Program-made: the position numbers and the translations under genes
The notes under the pieces: model-generated
The model's input: only the letters and a program-made list of their open reading frames with translations
The model's database searches: none
Told to the model about the DNA's origin: nothing
Shown: positions 33,516 to 41,660 of the stretch, piece after piece
Numbering within the stretch: the stretch's first letter is position 1
Layout of the letters: each line of letters starts with the position of its first letter
DNA from: Pseudoduganella violacea
GTDB lineage: Bacteria > Pseudomonadota > Gammaproteobacteria > Burkholderiales > Burkholderiaceae_D
DNA length: 64,000 nt
NCBI RefSeq assembly: GCF_014191875.1
Contig: NZ_JACHXD010000006.1
Coordinates: 1-64,000, forward strand
Direction: 5' to 3'

Positions 33516-33815
33516 GGGCCGAACGATACCACGCTAGAAGAAAAAACGCCCGCTACAAGAGCGGGCGAAAAACCCATTCGGGCCAAGAGAACATCAAGAA
33601 ACAAAGTACAAACTCAATTCGGTGCGGTGCACCGGATTCCTCCGGCACACCTTCCCTGCCGCCACGCATATCGGTTGCATGTGCGGCAGATGTGATCAGT
33701 ATAGGGGGGGATTATTACGCTGTTATGACACTGAGCAACATTTTCAGATATGCCAGCACGCTAGGGGGGGGGCTGGACGGAGTAGTATTTTCATGTGCGG
33801 CATTTGGAGTCAATC
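33516..33815. other. Intergenic region with predicted ncRNA and G-rich runs
   Basis: About 300 bases between VanZ and the phd gene. It holds a minus-strand promoter-terminator pair (separate entry), a run of seven G (33704-33710) and a run of nine G (33764-33772). No protein-coding gene is supported. Confidence 0.6.
33540..33691 (-). ncRNA. Predicted ~150-nt RNA or attenuated leader upstream of vanZ
   Basis: On the minus strand, ATAACA (33721-33726) and TATACT (33698-33703) are spaced by 17 bases, a good sigma-70 pair. A Rho-independent terminator (CGCCCGCT-CTTGT-AGCGGGCG plus a T-run, 33540-33567) follows about 130 bases later. Between them are self-complementary stretches, including CTGCCGC/GCGGCAG. 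No ORF fits. The terminator ends just before vanZ, so this is either a free small RNA or a transcription-attenuation leader. Confidence 0.45.
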
Positions 33816-34070
33816 ATGAAAACCTTGATCATCAGTAGCCGTGAGCTTGGCCGTAATGTCGGCGAGGCAAAGAAGGCATCCCAGGATCGACCGGTCGTCA
33901 TCACTGAGCGAGGTAAGCCATCGCATGTATTGATGAGCATAAGCCAGTATCGCGAACTTGCCCTGAAATCACTTAGCCTTGCTACCGCCCTTGCGCAGGA
34001 TGGGAATGCAGACGTAGAACTCGAGATACCTGAACTGAGAGGGCTTTACCGCGTTGCGGAACTAGATTGA
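33816..34070 (+). CDS. Phd/YefM-family antitoxin
   Basis: The 84-residue product (MKTLIISSRELGRNVGEAKKAS, then RPVVITERGKPSHVLMSISQYREL) has the Phd/YefM N-terminal DNA-binding fold; the C-terminal DVELEIPELRGLYR would wrap its toxin. ATG at 33816 lies after a GGAG ribosome site and is preferred to the upstream frame. Its TGA overlaps the ATG of the vapC-like gene by 1 base (TGATG). The DNA is AT-richer than its surroundings. Confidence 0.88.
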   Translation: MKTLIISSRELGRNVGEAKKASQDRPVVITERGKPSHVLMSISQYRELALKSLSLATALAQDGNADVELEIPELRGLYRVAELD

Positions 34071-34479
34071 TGTTTGTTCTTGACACCAACGTGTTGTCTG
34101 AATTGCGCCGACCAGATCGTGCCGACCCTAAGGTACTGGCTTGGGCGGCCTCCCAGCCTTTGAGTAGACAGTATATTTCTGTTATTACTATTCTCGAACT
34201 GGAATTAGGGGGCTTCTGAAGGAGCGGAAGGATGCGAAACAGGGAGCTGTACTAAGGGCGTGGTTGGATTCACAGGTCTTAACGCATTTTATTGGCCGAG
34301 TCTTGATCTTCGATCAGGCGGTTGCCTTGCGGTGCGCCGATTTACATGTACCTCATCCACGGCCGGAGCGCGATGCAATCATTGCAGCAACCGCTCTGGT
34401 GCATGGGATGACGCTGGTAACCCGCAATGAGGTCCATTTCCAGAATTTAAGCCTGCCTTTGTTGAATCCCTGGAAATAA
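34070..34479 (+). pseudogene. VapC/PIN-domain toxin broken by a one-base frameshift
   Basis: The frame starting at 34070 reads MFVLDTNVLSELRRPD, a PIN domain start with its first Asp. After ITILELELGGF it hits TGA at 34217-34219. The rest (KERKDAKQGAVLRAWLD, then PERDAIIAATALVHGMTLVTRN, with the later PIN acidic site) is in the +1 frame to 34479. One additional G in the G5 run (34208-34212) restores a normal ~136-residue VapC. It is a genuine frameshift or a sequencing error. It overlaps the Phd antitoxin stop by 1 base. Confidence 0.85.
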
Positions 34480-34483
34480 AAAA

Positions 34484-34504
34484 AAGCCCGCTCGAGGCGG
34501 GCTT
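34484..34504. terminator. Bidirectional terminator between vapC and the SDR gene
   Basis: AAGCCCGC-TCGAG-GCGGGCTT. On the minus strand it is followed by a run of eight T, so it terminates the SDR transcript well. On the plus strand only TTAAAACTATTTTC follows, so it is weaker for the toxin-antitoxin transcript. Confidence 0.75.
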
Positions 34505-34613
34505 AAAACTATTTTCTTGGAGGAGAATAGTGGAGACAGGAGAGATTATGCTGCGTCGCGGCATATATGTCTAATTTTTGTTTCCGATACCTGTCATAGA
34601 TTATCTGTATATC

Positions 34614-35378
34614 TCAATTCTTGACCGGCACGGTGTAATTCAAGGCCAGGCGGCCGCCGTCGGCATACAGGGTCTGGCCCGTCATATAGCTGGCGTCGTC
34701 GCTGGCGAGGAAGGCGGCGATGGCGGCCACTTCCTCCGGTTCGCCGCAGCGTCCCAGCGGGGTGCGCGAGAGAATGGTGTGGCGCGCCTCGGGGCTGCCC
34801 AGCACCGCTTTCTTGGCCAGCTCCGTCAAAATTGTGCCCGGCCCGATGCCGTTGACGCGGATGCCATGCGGCGCCAGATTCAGCGCCATCACCTTGGTCA
34901 GCTGATTGACCCCGCCTTTCGACACCACATACGGCACCTGGTTCGGAATCGCCAGCTCGGAATTCACGCTCGACATATTGATGATGCAGCCACTTTGCTG
35001 TTTCACCATCGCGCGCGCCACGGCTTGGCTGCACAGGAACATCGATTTCAGGTTCACGCGCAGCACGCGGTCGAAATCCTCTTCCGTCAGGTCGAGGAAA
35101 TCGGCGGCATGGGTGACGCCGGCGTTATTGATCAGGATATCGATGCGGCCGAAAGCGGCGAGGGTGGCCGCCACCAGCGCATCGACGTCGGCCTTCTGGC
35201 TGACGTCGGCCGCGAAGAAGCGCGCTTGGTCGCCCAGCGCCTCGGCGGCCTGCTGGCCCTCGGGCTTGATATCGACCAGCATGACTTGCGCGCCTTCAGC
35301 CACCAGGCGCTGAGCGCAGGCGAGGCCGATGCCTTGGGTGGCGCCGGTGACGATGGCGACTTTTTGGGTAAGTTTCAT
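34614..35378 (-). CDS. Short-chain dehydrogenase/reductase (SDR, FabG-like)
   Basis: The 254-residue classical SDR has TGATQGIG (about residue 12), NNAGV (about residue 88), catalytic Ser in MSSVNS and YVVSK (about residue 153), and the GRCGEPEEVAAIAAFLASDDASYMTGQTLYADGG C-terminal block of this family. It is NAD(P)(H)-dependent. The substrate cannot be deduced; relatives include sugar and 3-oxoacyl reductases. It is a single-gene unit. Confidence 0.9.
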   Translation of the reverse strand: MKLTQKVAIVTGATQGIGLACAQRLVAEGAQVMLVDIKPEGQQAAEALGDQARFFAADVSQKADVDALVAATLAAFGRIDILINNAGVTHAADFLDLTEEDFDRVLRVNLKSMFLCSQAVARAMVKQQSGCIINMSSVNSELAIPNQVPYVVSKGGVNQLTKVMALNLAPHGIRVNGIGPGTILTELAKKAVLGSPEARHTILSRTPLGRCGEPEEVAAIAAFLASDDASYMTGQTLYADGGRLALNYTVPVKN

Positions 35379-35419
35379 GAGCGTCTATTCTGTCTGTTCA
35401 GGATGTGGCGGATTGTAGC

Positions 35420-35944
35420 CTAGAGAATCAGCGCATCATTGGGCAGCTGATTGGGCCGCGCACCGTCAGCCGGAAACAGCTTGTGCAGGATGTCGTTGAG
35501 CTGCCGCAGGGCGGCCAGCGTGCTGTGATGGAAGTCGCCTTGGGCGAAGCCTTGCGTCATGGTGGCGCAGATGGCTTGCCAGTCCTGCTCCGGCACCTGC
35601 CGCCCCACATTGCGGTCGGCCACGATGTCGACTGCATGCTCGGCCAGGTTCACGTAAATCAGCACGCCGCAGTTTTCTTCGGTATCCCAGATGCCGTATT
35701 GCGCGAACAGGGCGCGCGCCCGTTCGCGGTTGCTGATATTGCGGAAGGCCGCGCCGGCGTCCAGCGCCGCTTCCACGATCAGGCGCACCTCGGCGCGGTG
35801 CAGCTTCTCGCCTTCGCCGATGGCCTGCTCAATGGCAGCCAGCGTGGCGGGTGGGAAGCAGCGTTTGCCTGAGGCGGAACCGCTCAGCAGATGGCGCAAT
35901 GCGCGCCGGCAGCGTCCCGCAAAGCTGGTCGGTAGAGCGCTCAT
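35420..35944 (-). CDS. TPM domain-containing protein (second copy in cluster)
   Basis: The 174-residue protein has a TPM-like domain (about residues 35-150: AEVRLIVEAALDAGAAF, ARALFAQYGIWDTEENCGVLIYVNLAEHAVDIVADRNV). ATG at 35944 gives MSALPTSF; the longer frame would need a TTG start. The ATG overlaps the YgcG stop (TGATG), so they are translationally coupled. TPM proteins act near membranes with LemA, but their reaction in bacteria is not established. Confidence 0.8.
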   Translation of the reverse strand: MSALPTSFAGRCRRALRHLLSGSASGKRCFPPATLAAIEQAIGEGEKLHRAEVRLIVEAALDAGAAFRNISNRERARALFAQYGIWDTEENCGVLIYVNLAEHAVDIVADRNVGRQVPEQDWQAICATMTQGFAQGDFHHSTLAALRQLNDILHKLFPADGARPNQLPNDALIL

Positions 35945-36768
35945 CACCAATCCCCCGATGCGCCGCCGCCGTCGAAGCTGCCGCCGCCACCACCGCCGAA
36001 GCCGCCGCCATCGCCGAAGCCGCCACCGCTGCCACTACCGCCGCGCGAGGCATTGCCCAAGGCATTGCCGATGACGCTGCCCAACATCACGCCGGCGGCA
36101 TCCGAACCCCATCCATCACGCCGCAAGCCGCGCCGCGCACCGCCGCGCATCAACGGCAGCAGAACGAAGGCGCCGAACAGCAGCAGCGGCAACAGCCAGC
36201 CGATGCCTGGTCCATCATCGCCGGCGTGGGCTGGCGCTTGCTGCGGCGGCGCGGGGAAGTGCTCCTTATCCAGCAAGGTGGCGAGGGCGCCGACACCCGC
36301 CACCAAGCCGCCATAGAAGTCGTTCTGGCGGAAGTGGGGCGCGATCACGTCCTGCAGCACGCGCTTGGACTGGGCGTCGGTCAGCACGCCCTGCACGCCG
36401 CGTCCCGCTTCGATGCGCAGGCGGCGCAGGGAGGAGGGATTGTCCTTTGCCACCAGCAGCAGCACGCCATCGTCCACGCCCTTGCGCCCCAGTTTCCAGG
36501 CATCCGTGACGCGGATGCTGTACTGCTCGATGGCTTCGGGCGCGGTGCTGGCAACGATCAGGATGGCGATCTGGCTGCCGCTCTTGGCCTCGTAATCGGC
36601 CAGTACGTTTTCCAGCGCGGTGCGCTGCTGATCGTTCAGCATATGCACCTGGTCCGTCACGCGCGCCTTCAACTGCGGCACCGCGACGAAAGACTGAGCC
36701 TGCGCCGCCGCCATCATCCAGGCAAGGAGGAAGGCCAGCAGGGCAGGCAGGAGAGGGTGCCGGCGCAT
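35944..36768 (-). CDS. YgcG-family TPM protein with Gly-rich C-terminal tail
   Basis: The 274-residue precursor has a signal peptide (LLAFLLAWMMAAAQA). The TPM domain (about residues 35-165) includes VTDQVHMLNDQQRTALENVL, GSQIAILIVAST and GRKGVDDGVLLLVAKDNP. One membrane helix follows (GWLLPLLLFGAFVLLPL), then a Gly/Ser-rich tail ending FDGGGASGDW, typical of YgcG. It is the middle gene of lemA-ygcG-tpm, a common set thought to work in membrane or envelope maintenance. Confidence 0.9.
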   Translation of the reverse strand: MRRHPLLPALLAFLLAWMMAAAQAQSFVAVPQLKARVTDQVHMLNDQQRTALENVLADYEAKSGSQIAILIVASTAPEAIEQYSIRVTDAWKLGRKGVDDGVLLLVAKDNPSSLRRLRIEAGRGVQGVLTDAQSKRVLQDVIAPHFRQNDFYGGLVAGVGALATLLDKEHFPAPPQQAPAHAGDDGPGIGWLLPLLLFGAFVLLPLMRGGARRGLRRDGWGSDAAGVMLGSVIGNALGNASRGGSGSGGGFGDGGGFGGGGGGSFDGGGASGDW

Positions 36769-36780
36769 CGCGGCAAGTCC

Positions 36781-37383
36781 TTATTTTTTGCCGAAATCGA
36801 CGGCGGGCGCGGTCGAAATGGCCTTCTCGTTTTCGACCTGGAAGGTCGGCTTGACCTCGTAGCTGAAGATCATCGCCGTCAGATTGGTGGGGAAGCGCCG
36901 CGCCAGCACATTGTATTCCTGCACCGAAGCGATATAGCGCTGGCGTGCCACGGTGATGCGGTTCTCCGTGCCTTCGAGCTGCGACTGCAGGTCGCGGAAA
37001 CTGGTGTCGGCCTTCAGGTCGGGATATTTTTCCGACACCGCCATCAGCCGCGAAAGCGCCGAAGACAGCTCGCCCTGCGCCTGCTGGAACTTCTGGAAGG
37101 CCGCCGGATTATTCAGAACCTCCGGTGTAACCTGGATGCTGGTCGCCGTGGCGCGGGCGCGCGTCACCGATTCCAGCGTCTCCTTCTCATGCGAGGCATA
37201 ACCCTTTACCGTGTTCACCAGATTCGGAATCAGGTCGGCCCGCCGCTGGTACTGGTTGACCACTTCGCCCCAGGCGGCCTTGATCGCTTCATCCTTGCTT
37301 TGGAATTCGTTATAGCCGCAGCCCGAGAGCAGGACGGCGAGAAAACCGAGTATGAACCAGCGTGAAAACGGGTGTCTGCGCAT
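36781..37383 (-). CDS. lemA: LemA-family lipoprotein
   Basis: The 200-residue protein starts at ATG 37383, six bases after AGGAGG. The lipobox LLSGC (about residue 22) marks a lipoprotein. The LemA coiled core has EVVNQYQRRADLIPNLVNTVKGYASHEKETLE and VLARRFPTNLTA. It heads the lemA-ygcG-tpm operon, with 12 bases to ygcG. The role is in the envelope and not biochemically defined. Confidence 0.9.
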   Translation of the reverse strand: MRRHPFSRWFILGFLAVLLSGCGYNEFQSKDEAIKAAWGEVVNQYQRRADLIPNLVNTVKGYASHEKETLESVTRARATATSIQVTPEVLNNPAAFQKFQQAQGELSSALSRLMAVSEKYPDLKADTSFRDLQSQLEGTENRITVARQRYIASVQEYNVLARRFPTNLTAMIFSYEVKPTFQVENEKAISTAPAVDFGKK

Positions 37384-37490
37384 GATTTTCCTCCTGTATA
37401 TGGACAAATATACACGTTTTGCAAAATCCGGGGCGTTCGCCGGGCAAGTTATAATGTAGGGTTTGCAACGACGAATAAAAAGGGCCTGCC

Positions 37491-38309
37491 ATGACTTTTA
37501 TGAATAAACTGAACGCCGCGTGGGCTGCCAATAACTCCCTGCTGTGCGTTGGTCTCGACCCCGACATGGCGCGCCTGCCGGCCCAGTTCCAGCAAGATCC
37601 AAACGGCATCTACCAATTCTGCACGGCCATCATCGACGCCACCGCCGATCTGGCCTGCGCCTTCAAGCCGCAGATCGCCTACTTCGCCGCCCTGGGCGCC
37701 GAACGCCAGCTGGAAGACATCTGCGCCTATGCCCGCGAAAAATATCCGCACATCCCGCTGATCCTCGACTCCAAGCGCGGCGACATCGGCGCCACCGCCA
37801 AGCAGTACGCGCGCGAAGCCTACGACCGCTACGGCGCCGACGCTGTCACCGTCAGCCCGTACATGGGTTCCGACTCGGTTGAACCGTATATGGAATGGAC
37901 CGACCGCGGCGTGATCGTCCTGTGCCGCACCTCGAATCCAGGCGGCTCCGACCTGCAATTCCTGCAAGTGGACGGCAAGCCCCTGTACCAGCACGTAGCG
38001 CGCCTGGTTGCCGAAAAATGGAACGCCAACGGCCAATGCGCGCTGGTGGTCGGCGCCACCTACCCCGAAGAACTGGCCCAGGTCCGCGCCATTGTCGGCG
38101 ACATGCCCCTGCTCGTTCCCGGCGTCGGCGCCCAAGGCGGCGACATCGAAGCCACGGTGAAGTCAGGCCGCAGCAAGGCTGGCACCGGCATGATGATCAA
38201 CTCCTCCCGCGCGATTTTGTACGCGACGCCGCAAGCCGGCGAAGACTTCGCCGCCGCCGCCCGCCGCGTCGCCCTCGAAACCCGCGACGCCATCAACCAG
38301 CACCGCTAA
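37491..38309 (+). CDS. pyrF: Orotidine 5'-phosphate decarboxylase
   Basis: This 272-residue enzyme converts OMP to UMP in pyrimidine synthesis. The conserved [18 protein letters not shown] (about residue 90) carries the catalytic Lys-Asp pair, with LCVGLDPDM at the start and [17 protein letters not shown] [11 protein letters not shown] near the end. The length fits the type 2 enzymes of beta- and gammaproteobacteria. It is monocistronic, with a dispersed repeat downstream that probably ends its transcript. Confidence 0.93.
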   Translation: MTFMNKLNAAWAANNSLLCVGLDPDMARLPAQFQQDPNGIYQFCTAIIDATADLACAFKPQIAYFAALGAERQLEDICAYAREKYPHIPLILDSKRGDIGATAKQYAREAYDRYGADAVTVSPYMGSDSVEPYMEWTDRGVIVLCRTSNPGGSDLQFLQVDGKPLYQHVARLVAEKWNANGQCALVVGATYPEELAQVRAIVGDMPLLVPGVGAQGGDIEATVKSGRSKAGTGMMINSSRAILYATPQAGEDFAAAARRVALETRDAINQHR

Positions 38310-38322
38310 AACCCTCCAGCGT

Positions 38323-38456
38323 TTGCGCCAAATCAAACAATGTCCCACCCTGGTGTCAGGCACCAGAACCGGACATTCTTTGATCTAGATCAGCAAATGT
38401 CCCACCCCGGTGCCTGACACCACGGTGGGACATTGTTTGCGGTAGATCAAACGCGG
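38323..38456. repeat. Dispersed BIME-like repeat, copy A
   Basis: About 134 bases holding two inverted hairpin units in opposite orientation: one with core GGTGTCAGGCACC (imperfect arms) and one with arms AATGTCCCACCCCGGTG / CACCACGGTGGGACATT around CCTGA. Flanks TTGCGCCAAATCAAACAATG and AGATCAAACGCGG are shared with the copy at 60.6 kb. It lies between convergent pyrF and sbcB. Confidence 0.85.
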
Positions 38457-38460
38457 GGGC

Positions 38461-39906
38461 TTAGTAGCGCTGGGGGGCGATCATTTCGGCGTAGTCGTAG
38501 AGGGCGCCGAGGATTTCTTCGCCGCGTTCGTCGACGGTCTCCGAGAGCTGGTCGACTTCCATGAAGAGCTGCTCGACCGTGCGGGCGCCGGCTTCGCCTT
38601 CGAACAGGCGGGCGGCGCGGTGCTGTTCCCAGTGTTCCTGCTCTTCTTCGCTCAGGGTGTCGGGGAAGTTGCGAGCGCGGTAGCGGAACAGCAGCTCGCC
38701 CAGGCGGTCGTCCTGGAAGTGGGCGGTGGCGGTGGCCAGCTGCTCGGGCTTTTGTTTGCGCAGCGTTTCGAGCAGGCGGCGGTCGTTGTTGCCGACGAAG
38801 CCACCGTACAGGTCTTCGTCGACGTCGGCCGCTTCGGGCGCGGCGCGCTGGAAGACTTCGGCCCACAGCGCCGATAAATCCGGGCCTGCCGCGGCCAACT
38901 GGGCGTGGGCGCGGCCTTGTTCCAGGTCGAGGCCCCAGCGCGCGGCCATCTGCGGCGTCAAGGTTTTCAAATTACTAACGAGCATGGGCGATTTGTTCAG
39001 GTGTACGCTCTTGATCGGCAGGCGGCTCATGCCTTCAGGCAGGTCGGCGCTGCGGCTGAACAGGCGCAAACGGACGGTTTCGGCATCCAGATTGAACAAT
39101 TCGCCCGGATCGAAGCTACAATCCCATACAAGGACTTCGTTTTTGTTGCTGGGGTGGGGCGCCAGCGGCCAGACCAGGGCCAGGCAGCCGCGCTCGGCCG
39201 GGAACATGCCCGAGACGTGCAGGAAGGGCTGGCGCTGGGCCGGCGGCAGGTGCATGCCGATTTCCTCGGCCACGCGATCCTTCTTGTGCAGGGCCAGGCA
39301 GAAGTCGAAGAGTTTGGGCTGCTGTTGGCGGATCAGGCGGGCCAGGGCGATGGTGGCGCGCACGTCGGACAGCGCATCGTGCGCCGCTTCGTGCGCCAGG
39401 CCGTTAGCCTTGCTCAGATGTTCGAGTTTGAAGCTGGGACGGCCATCCTCGTGCTTCGGCCATTCGATGCCGTCCGGACGCAGCGCGTAGCACATGCGCA
39501 CCACGTCCAGCAGGTCCCAGCGGCCGCACTGGTTCTGCCATTCGCGGGCGTAAGGATCGATGAGGTTGCGCCAGAACAGGAAGCGCGTCACTTCGTCGTC
39601 GAAGCGGATGGTGTTGTAGCCGACGCCGATGGTGCCGGGCTGGGAAAACGCCTCTTCGATGACGGCGGCGAAACGATGCTCCGGCACGCCCTGTTCCAGG
39701 CATTGCTGGGGCGTGATGCCGGTGATCAGGCAGGATTGCGGATCCGGCAGGTAGTCGTTCGCGGGTTGGCAGAACAGCATGATCGGCTCGCCGATTTCAT
39801 TGAGTTCGGCGTCGGTGCGGATGGCGGCGAATTGGGCGGGACGGTCACGGCGCGGCACGACGCCAAAGGTTTCGTAATCGTGCCAGAGGAAGGTGTGGTT
39901 GCTCAT
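38461..39906 (-). CDS. sbcB: Exodeoxyribonuclease I
   Basis: The 481-residue protein begins MSNHTFLWHDYETFG, with the DEDD nuclease motif I (DYE). It continues with LITGITPQQC, IGVGYNTIRFDDEV and AAHDALSDVRATIALARLI (motif III). The exonuclease I SH3-like and C-terminal domains follow (LDLEQGRAHAQL, EWEQ-type tail). It degrades single-stranded DNA 3' to 5' in repair and recombination. ATG at 39906 is preferred; the longer frame adds non-conserved residues. The length is close to that of E. coli (475). Confidence 0.93.
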   Translation of the reverse strand: MSNHTFLWHDYETFGVVPRRDRPAQFAAIRTDAELNEIGEPIMLFCQPANDYLPDPQSCLITGITPQQCLEQGVPEHRFAAVIEEAFSQPGTIGVGYNTIRFDDEVTRFLFWRNLIDPYAREWQNQCGRWDLLDVVRMCYALRPDGIEWPKHEDGRPSFKLEHLSKANGLAHEAAHDALSDVRATIALARLIRQQQPKLFDFCLALHKKDRVAEEIGMHLPPAQRQPFLHVSGMFPAERGCLALVWPLAPHPSNKNEVLVWDCSFDPGELFNLDAETVRLRLFSRSADLPEGMSRLPIKSVHLNKSPMLVSNLKTLTPQMAARWGLDLEQGRAHAQLAAAGPDLSALWAEVFQRAAPEAADVDEDLYGGFVGNNDRRLLETLRKQKPEQLATATAHFQDDRLGELLFRYRARNFPDTLSEEEQEHWEQHRAARLFEGEAGARTVEQLFMEVDQLSETVDERGEEILGALYDYAEMIAPQRY

Positions 39907-39956
39907 ATTGTGCAAAGTGGTTCTTGTTGTCGCATGCTGAAGCAAGGAGGTCTATT

Positions 39957-40583
39957 GTGTCAAATCCTGTTTCCCTGAATACCCGCAGCAATACGGTGGC
40001 GGGCACCGGCTCCGATGCTTCGGTCACGCCGGCCAATAAGGCGAAATTGCAGATGAATGCGAATATTCTGCAAGCCTCGCTGTCGGTCTCCATCGGTTCG
40101 CAGAACGATCCGCTGGCCCTGGTTTATAAATCGGCGCTAACCAGCATCAACGAGGCGCTGAAGGCCGATTACGGCGAGAACGCGGTGCAGAACGCGGTTT
40201 CGCAGGACAATACGCCGGAAGGCACGGCGGGCCGCATCGTTTCGCTCTCTACCGGTTTCTTCGACTTGTACAAGAAGCAGAATCCCAGCCTGAGCGAGGA
40301 CGAGGCGCTGGACAAGTTCATGGACACCATCAAGGGCGGCTTCGAAAAAGGCTTCAAGGAAGCGCGCGATATTCTACAGGGCTTGAAAGTGCTGAGCGGC
40401 GATATCGCCGCGAACATCGACAAGACCTATGAGCTGGTGCAGAAGGGCTATGCCGATTTCGTCTCCAGCCGCCGCGCCGCCAATGCCGAGAAACCGGAGC
40501 AGACGCCGCCCACCAAGCCCGCTACGTCCACCACGCAGACCGCAGCAACGCAGGACGGCAGCAAGGCCGCCAAGGCCGCGTAA
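39957..40583 (+). CDS. DUF5610 family protein
   Basis: The 208-residue product starts at GTG (39957), 7 bases after AAGGAGG. The DUF5610 block (about residues 35-170: LALVYKSALTSINEALKADYG, NTPEGTAGRIVSLSTGFFDLY, ALDKFMDTIKGGFEKGFKEARDIL) is followed by a Pro/Thr/Ala-rich tail. The domain is seen in cytosolic and flagella-linked proteins, but its function is unknown. It is a single gene, convergent with the GGDEF gene 4 bases away. Confidence 0.8.
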   Translation: MSNPVSLNTRSNTVAGTGSDASVTPANKAKLQMNANILQASLSVSIGSQNDPLALVYKSALTSINEALKADYGENAVQNAVSQDNTPEGTAGRIVSLSTGFFDLYKKQNPSLSEDEALDKFMDTIKGGFEKGFKEARDILQGLKVLSGDIAANIDKTYELVQKGYADFVSSRRAANAEKPEQTPPTKPATSTTQTAATQDGSKAAKAA

Positions 40584-40587
40584 GGAC

Positions 40588-41601
40588 TCAGACGGCGGCC
40601 ACCGCCACCCGGTTGCGCCCCGTTTCCTTGGCGCGGTACAGGGCCGCGTCGGCGGCGGCGATCAAGGCCTGTTCGTCCTGGCCCGGCTGCAGGGCCGCTA
40701 CGCCGAACGACGCCGTGATATGCGGCAGCGGCAGGCGCATATCGCCAAACACCACCGCCTGGCGCATGCGCTCGCACAGGCGCTCGGCCACCGATTGCGC
40801 CAGGCCGATGCTGGTATTCGGCAGGATCACCATCATCTCTTCGCCGCCATAGCGCACCGCGCAGTCGGATGGACGCAGCGCGCCGCTCAGCACCTGGGCC
40901 GCCGTGCGCAGCGCCTGGTCGCCCTGCAGATGGCCGTGGCTATCGTTGAATTTCTTGAAGTGGTCGATATCGATCATCACCAGCGACAGCGGCGCCTGCG
41001 TATCGTGGGCCGAGGCCACCATGGTCGGCAGCAGGTCGTTGAGCCAGGCGCGGTTATACAGGCTGGTGAGGCCGTCGACCATCGACAGCTGGCGATAGAA
41101 TTCGCCCAGCTTCTGGCGCCGCCGCAGCTGGGCATTGGCGGCGCGGATGCGGAAGGACAGCAGGCGCAGAAGATTGCGCGCCACGCCGTTCGATTCGTCG
41201 ATCAGGCGCCAGACGGTCGCCGCTTCGATCTGCAGCAACTCGCTCTGTTCCATGGCTACGATGGGATTCAGATTGGCTTCCTCGTCGAGCACGGACTGCT
41301 CGCCCACGCTCTCGCCGGGCAGCACCTTGCTGATAGTGCCGTCGGCCATGCCGGTGCGGGTGTCGGCGCCCACGGCCAATGCACCGCGCAGCACGATGTA
41401 GAGGCGGGCGCAATGCAGGTCCGACACCGTTTCGCCTTGCTCCACCTGCACCACGGGACAGGCGGCCAGCAGCGGGGCGAGTTGCTTTGGATCGGAGTCG
41501 CGGAACAAATGGAGTTCGCCGATCTGCCAGGCAGAAGCGCCGAAGGTACTGATCTGTTTCAAGTTAGGCTTTCGATGTGCGGAATGCTCACAGGCAATCA
41601 T
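40588..41601 (-). CDS. Diguanylate cyclase with N-terminal CRP-like nucleotide-binding-type domain
   Basis: The 337-residue protein has a cNMP-binding-like domain (about residues 30-150: LYIVLRGALAVGADTR, GESVGEQSVLDEEA) and a short helical linker. The GGDEF domain follows (about 175-335), with DGLTSLYNRAWL, MIDIDHFKKFND and an active-site loop YGGEEMMVILP, where the final Phe is Met. An inhibitory-site RxxD (RPSD) lies five residues upstream of the GGEEM. It has no HTH, so it signals by making c-di-GMP, probably tuned by a small ligand. Confidence 0.88.
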   Translation of the reverse strand: MIACEHSAHRKPNLKQISTFGASAWQIGELHLFRDSDPKQLAPLLAACPVVQVEQGETVSDLHCARLYIVLRGALAVGADTRTGMADGTISKVLPGESVGEQSVLDEEANLNPIVAMEQSELLQIEAATVWRLIDESNGVARNLLRLLSFRIRAANAQLRRRQKLGEFYRQLSMVDGLTSLYNRAWLNDLLPTMVASAHDTQAPLSLVMIDIDHFKKFNDSHGHLQGDQALRTAAQVLSGALRPSDCAVRYGGEEMMVILPNTSIGLAQSVAERLCERMRQAVVFGDMRLPLPHITASFGVAALQPGQDEQALIAAADAALYRAKETGRNRVAVAAV

Positions 41602-41660
41602 AGCGCAATCGCCGCCGGGTGTGTTTCAATACCGCACCAACATTCGATACCGCGCGACAG

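Noticed and set aside
33704-33772. G7 and G9 runs as possible quadruplexes
   Set aside because: Two isolated runs about 54 bases apart do not form the four-tract pattern; likely just homopolymers, though error-prone in sequencing.
34530-34575. 8-codon ORF (ATG CTG CGT ...) after a purine-rich stretch upstream of the SDR end
   Set aside because: Too short to judge, no partner gene on that strand, and lies in a terminator-flanked gap.
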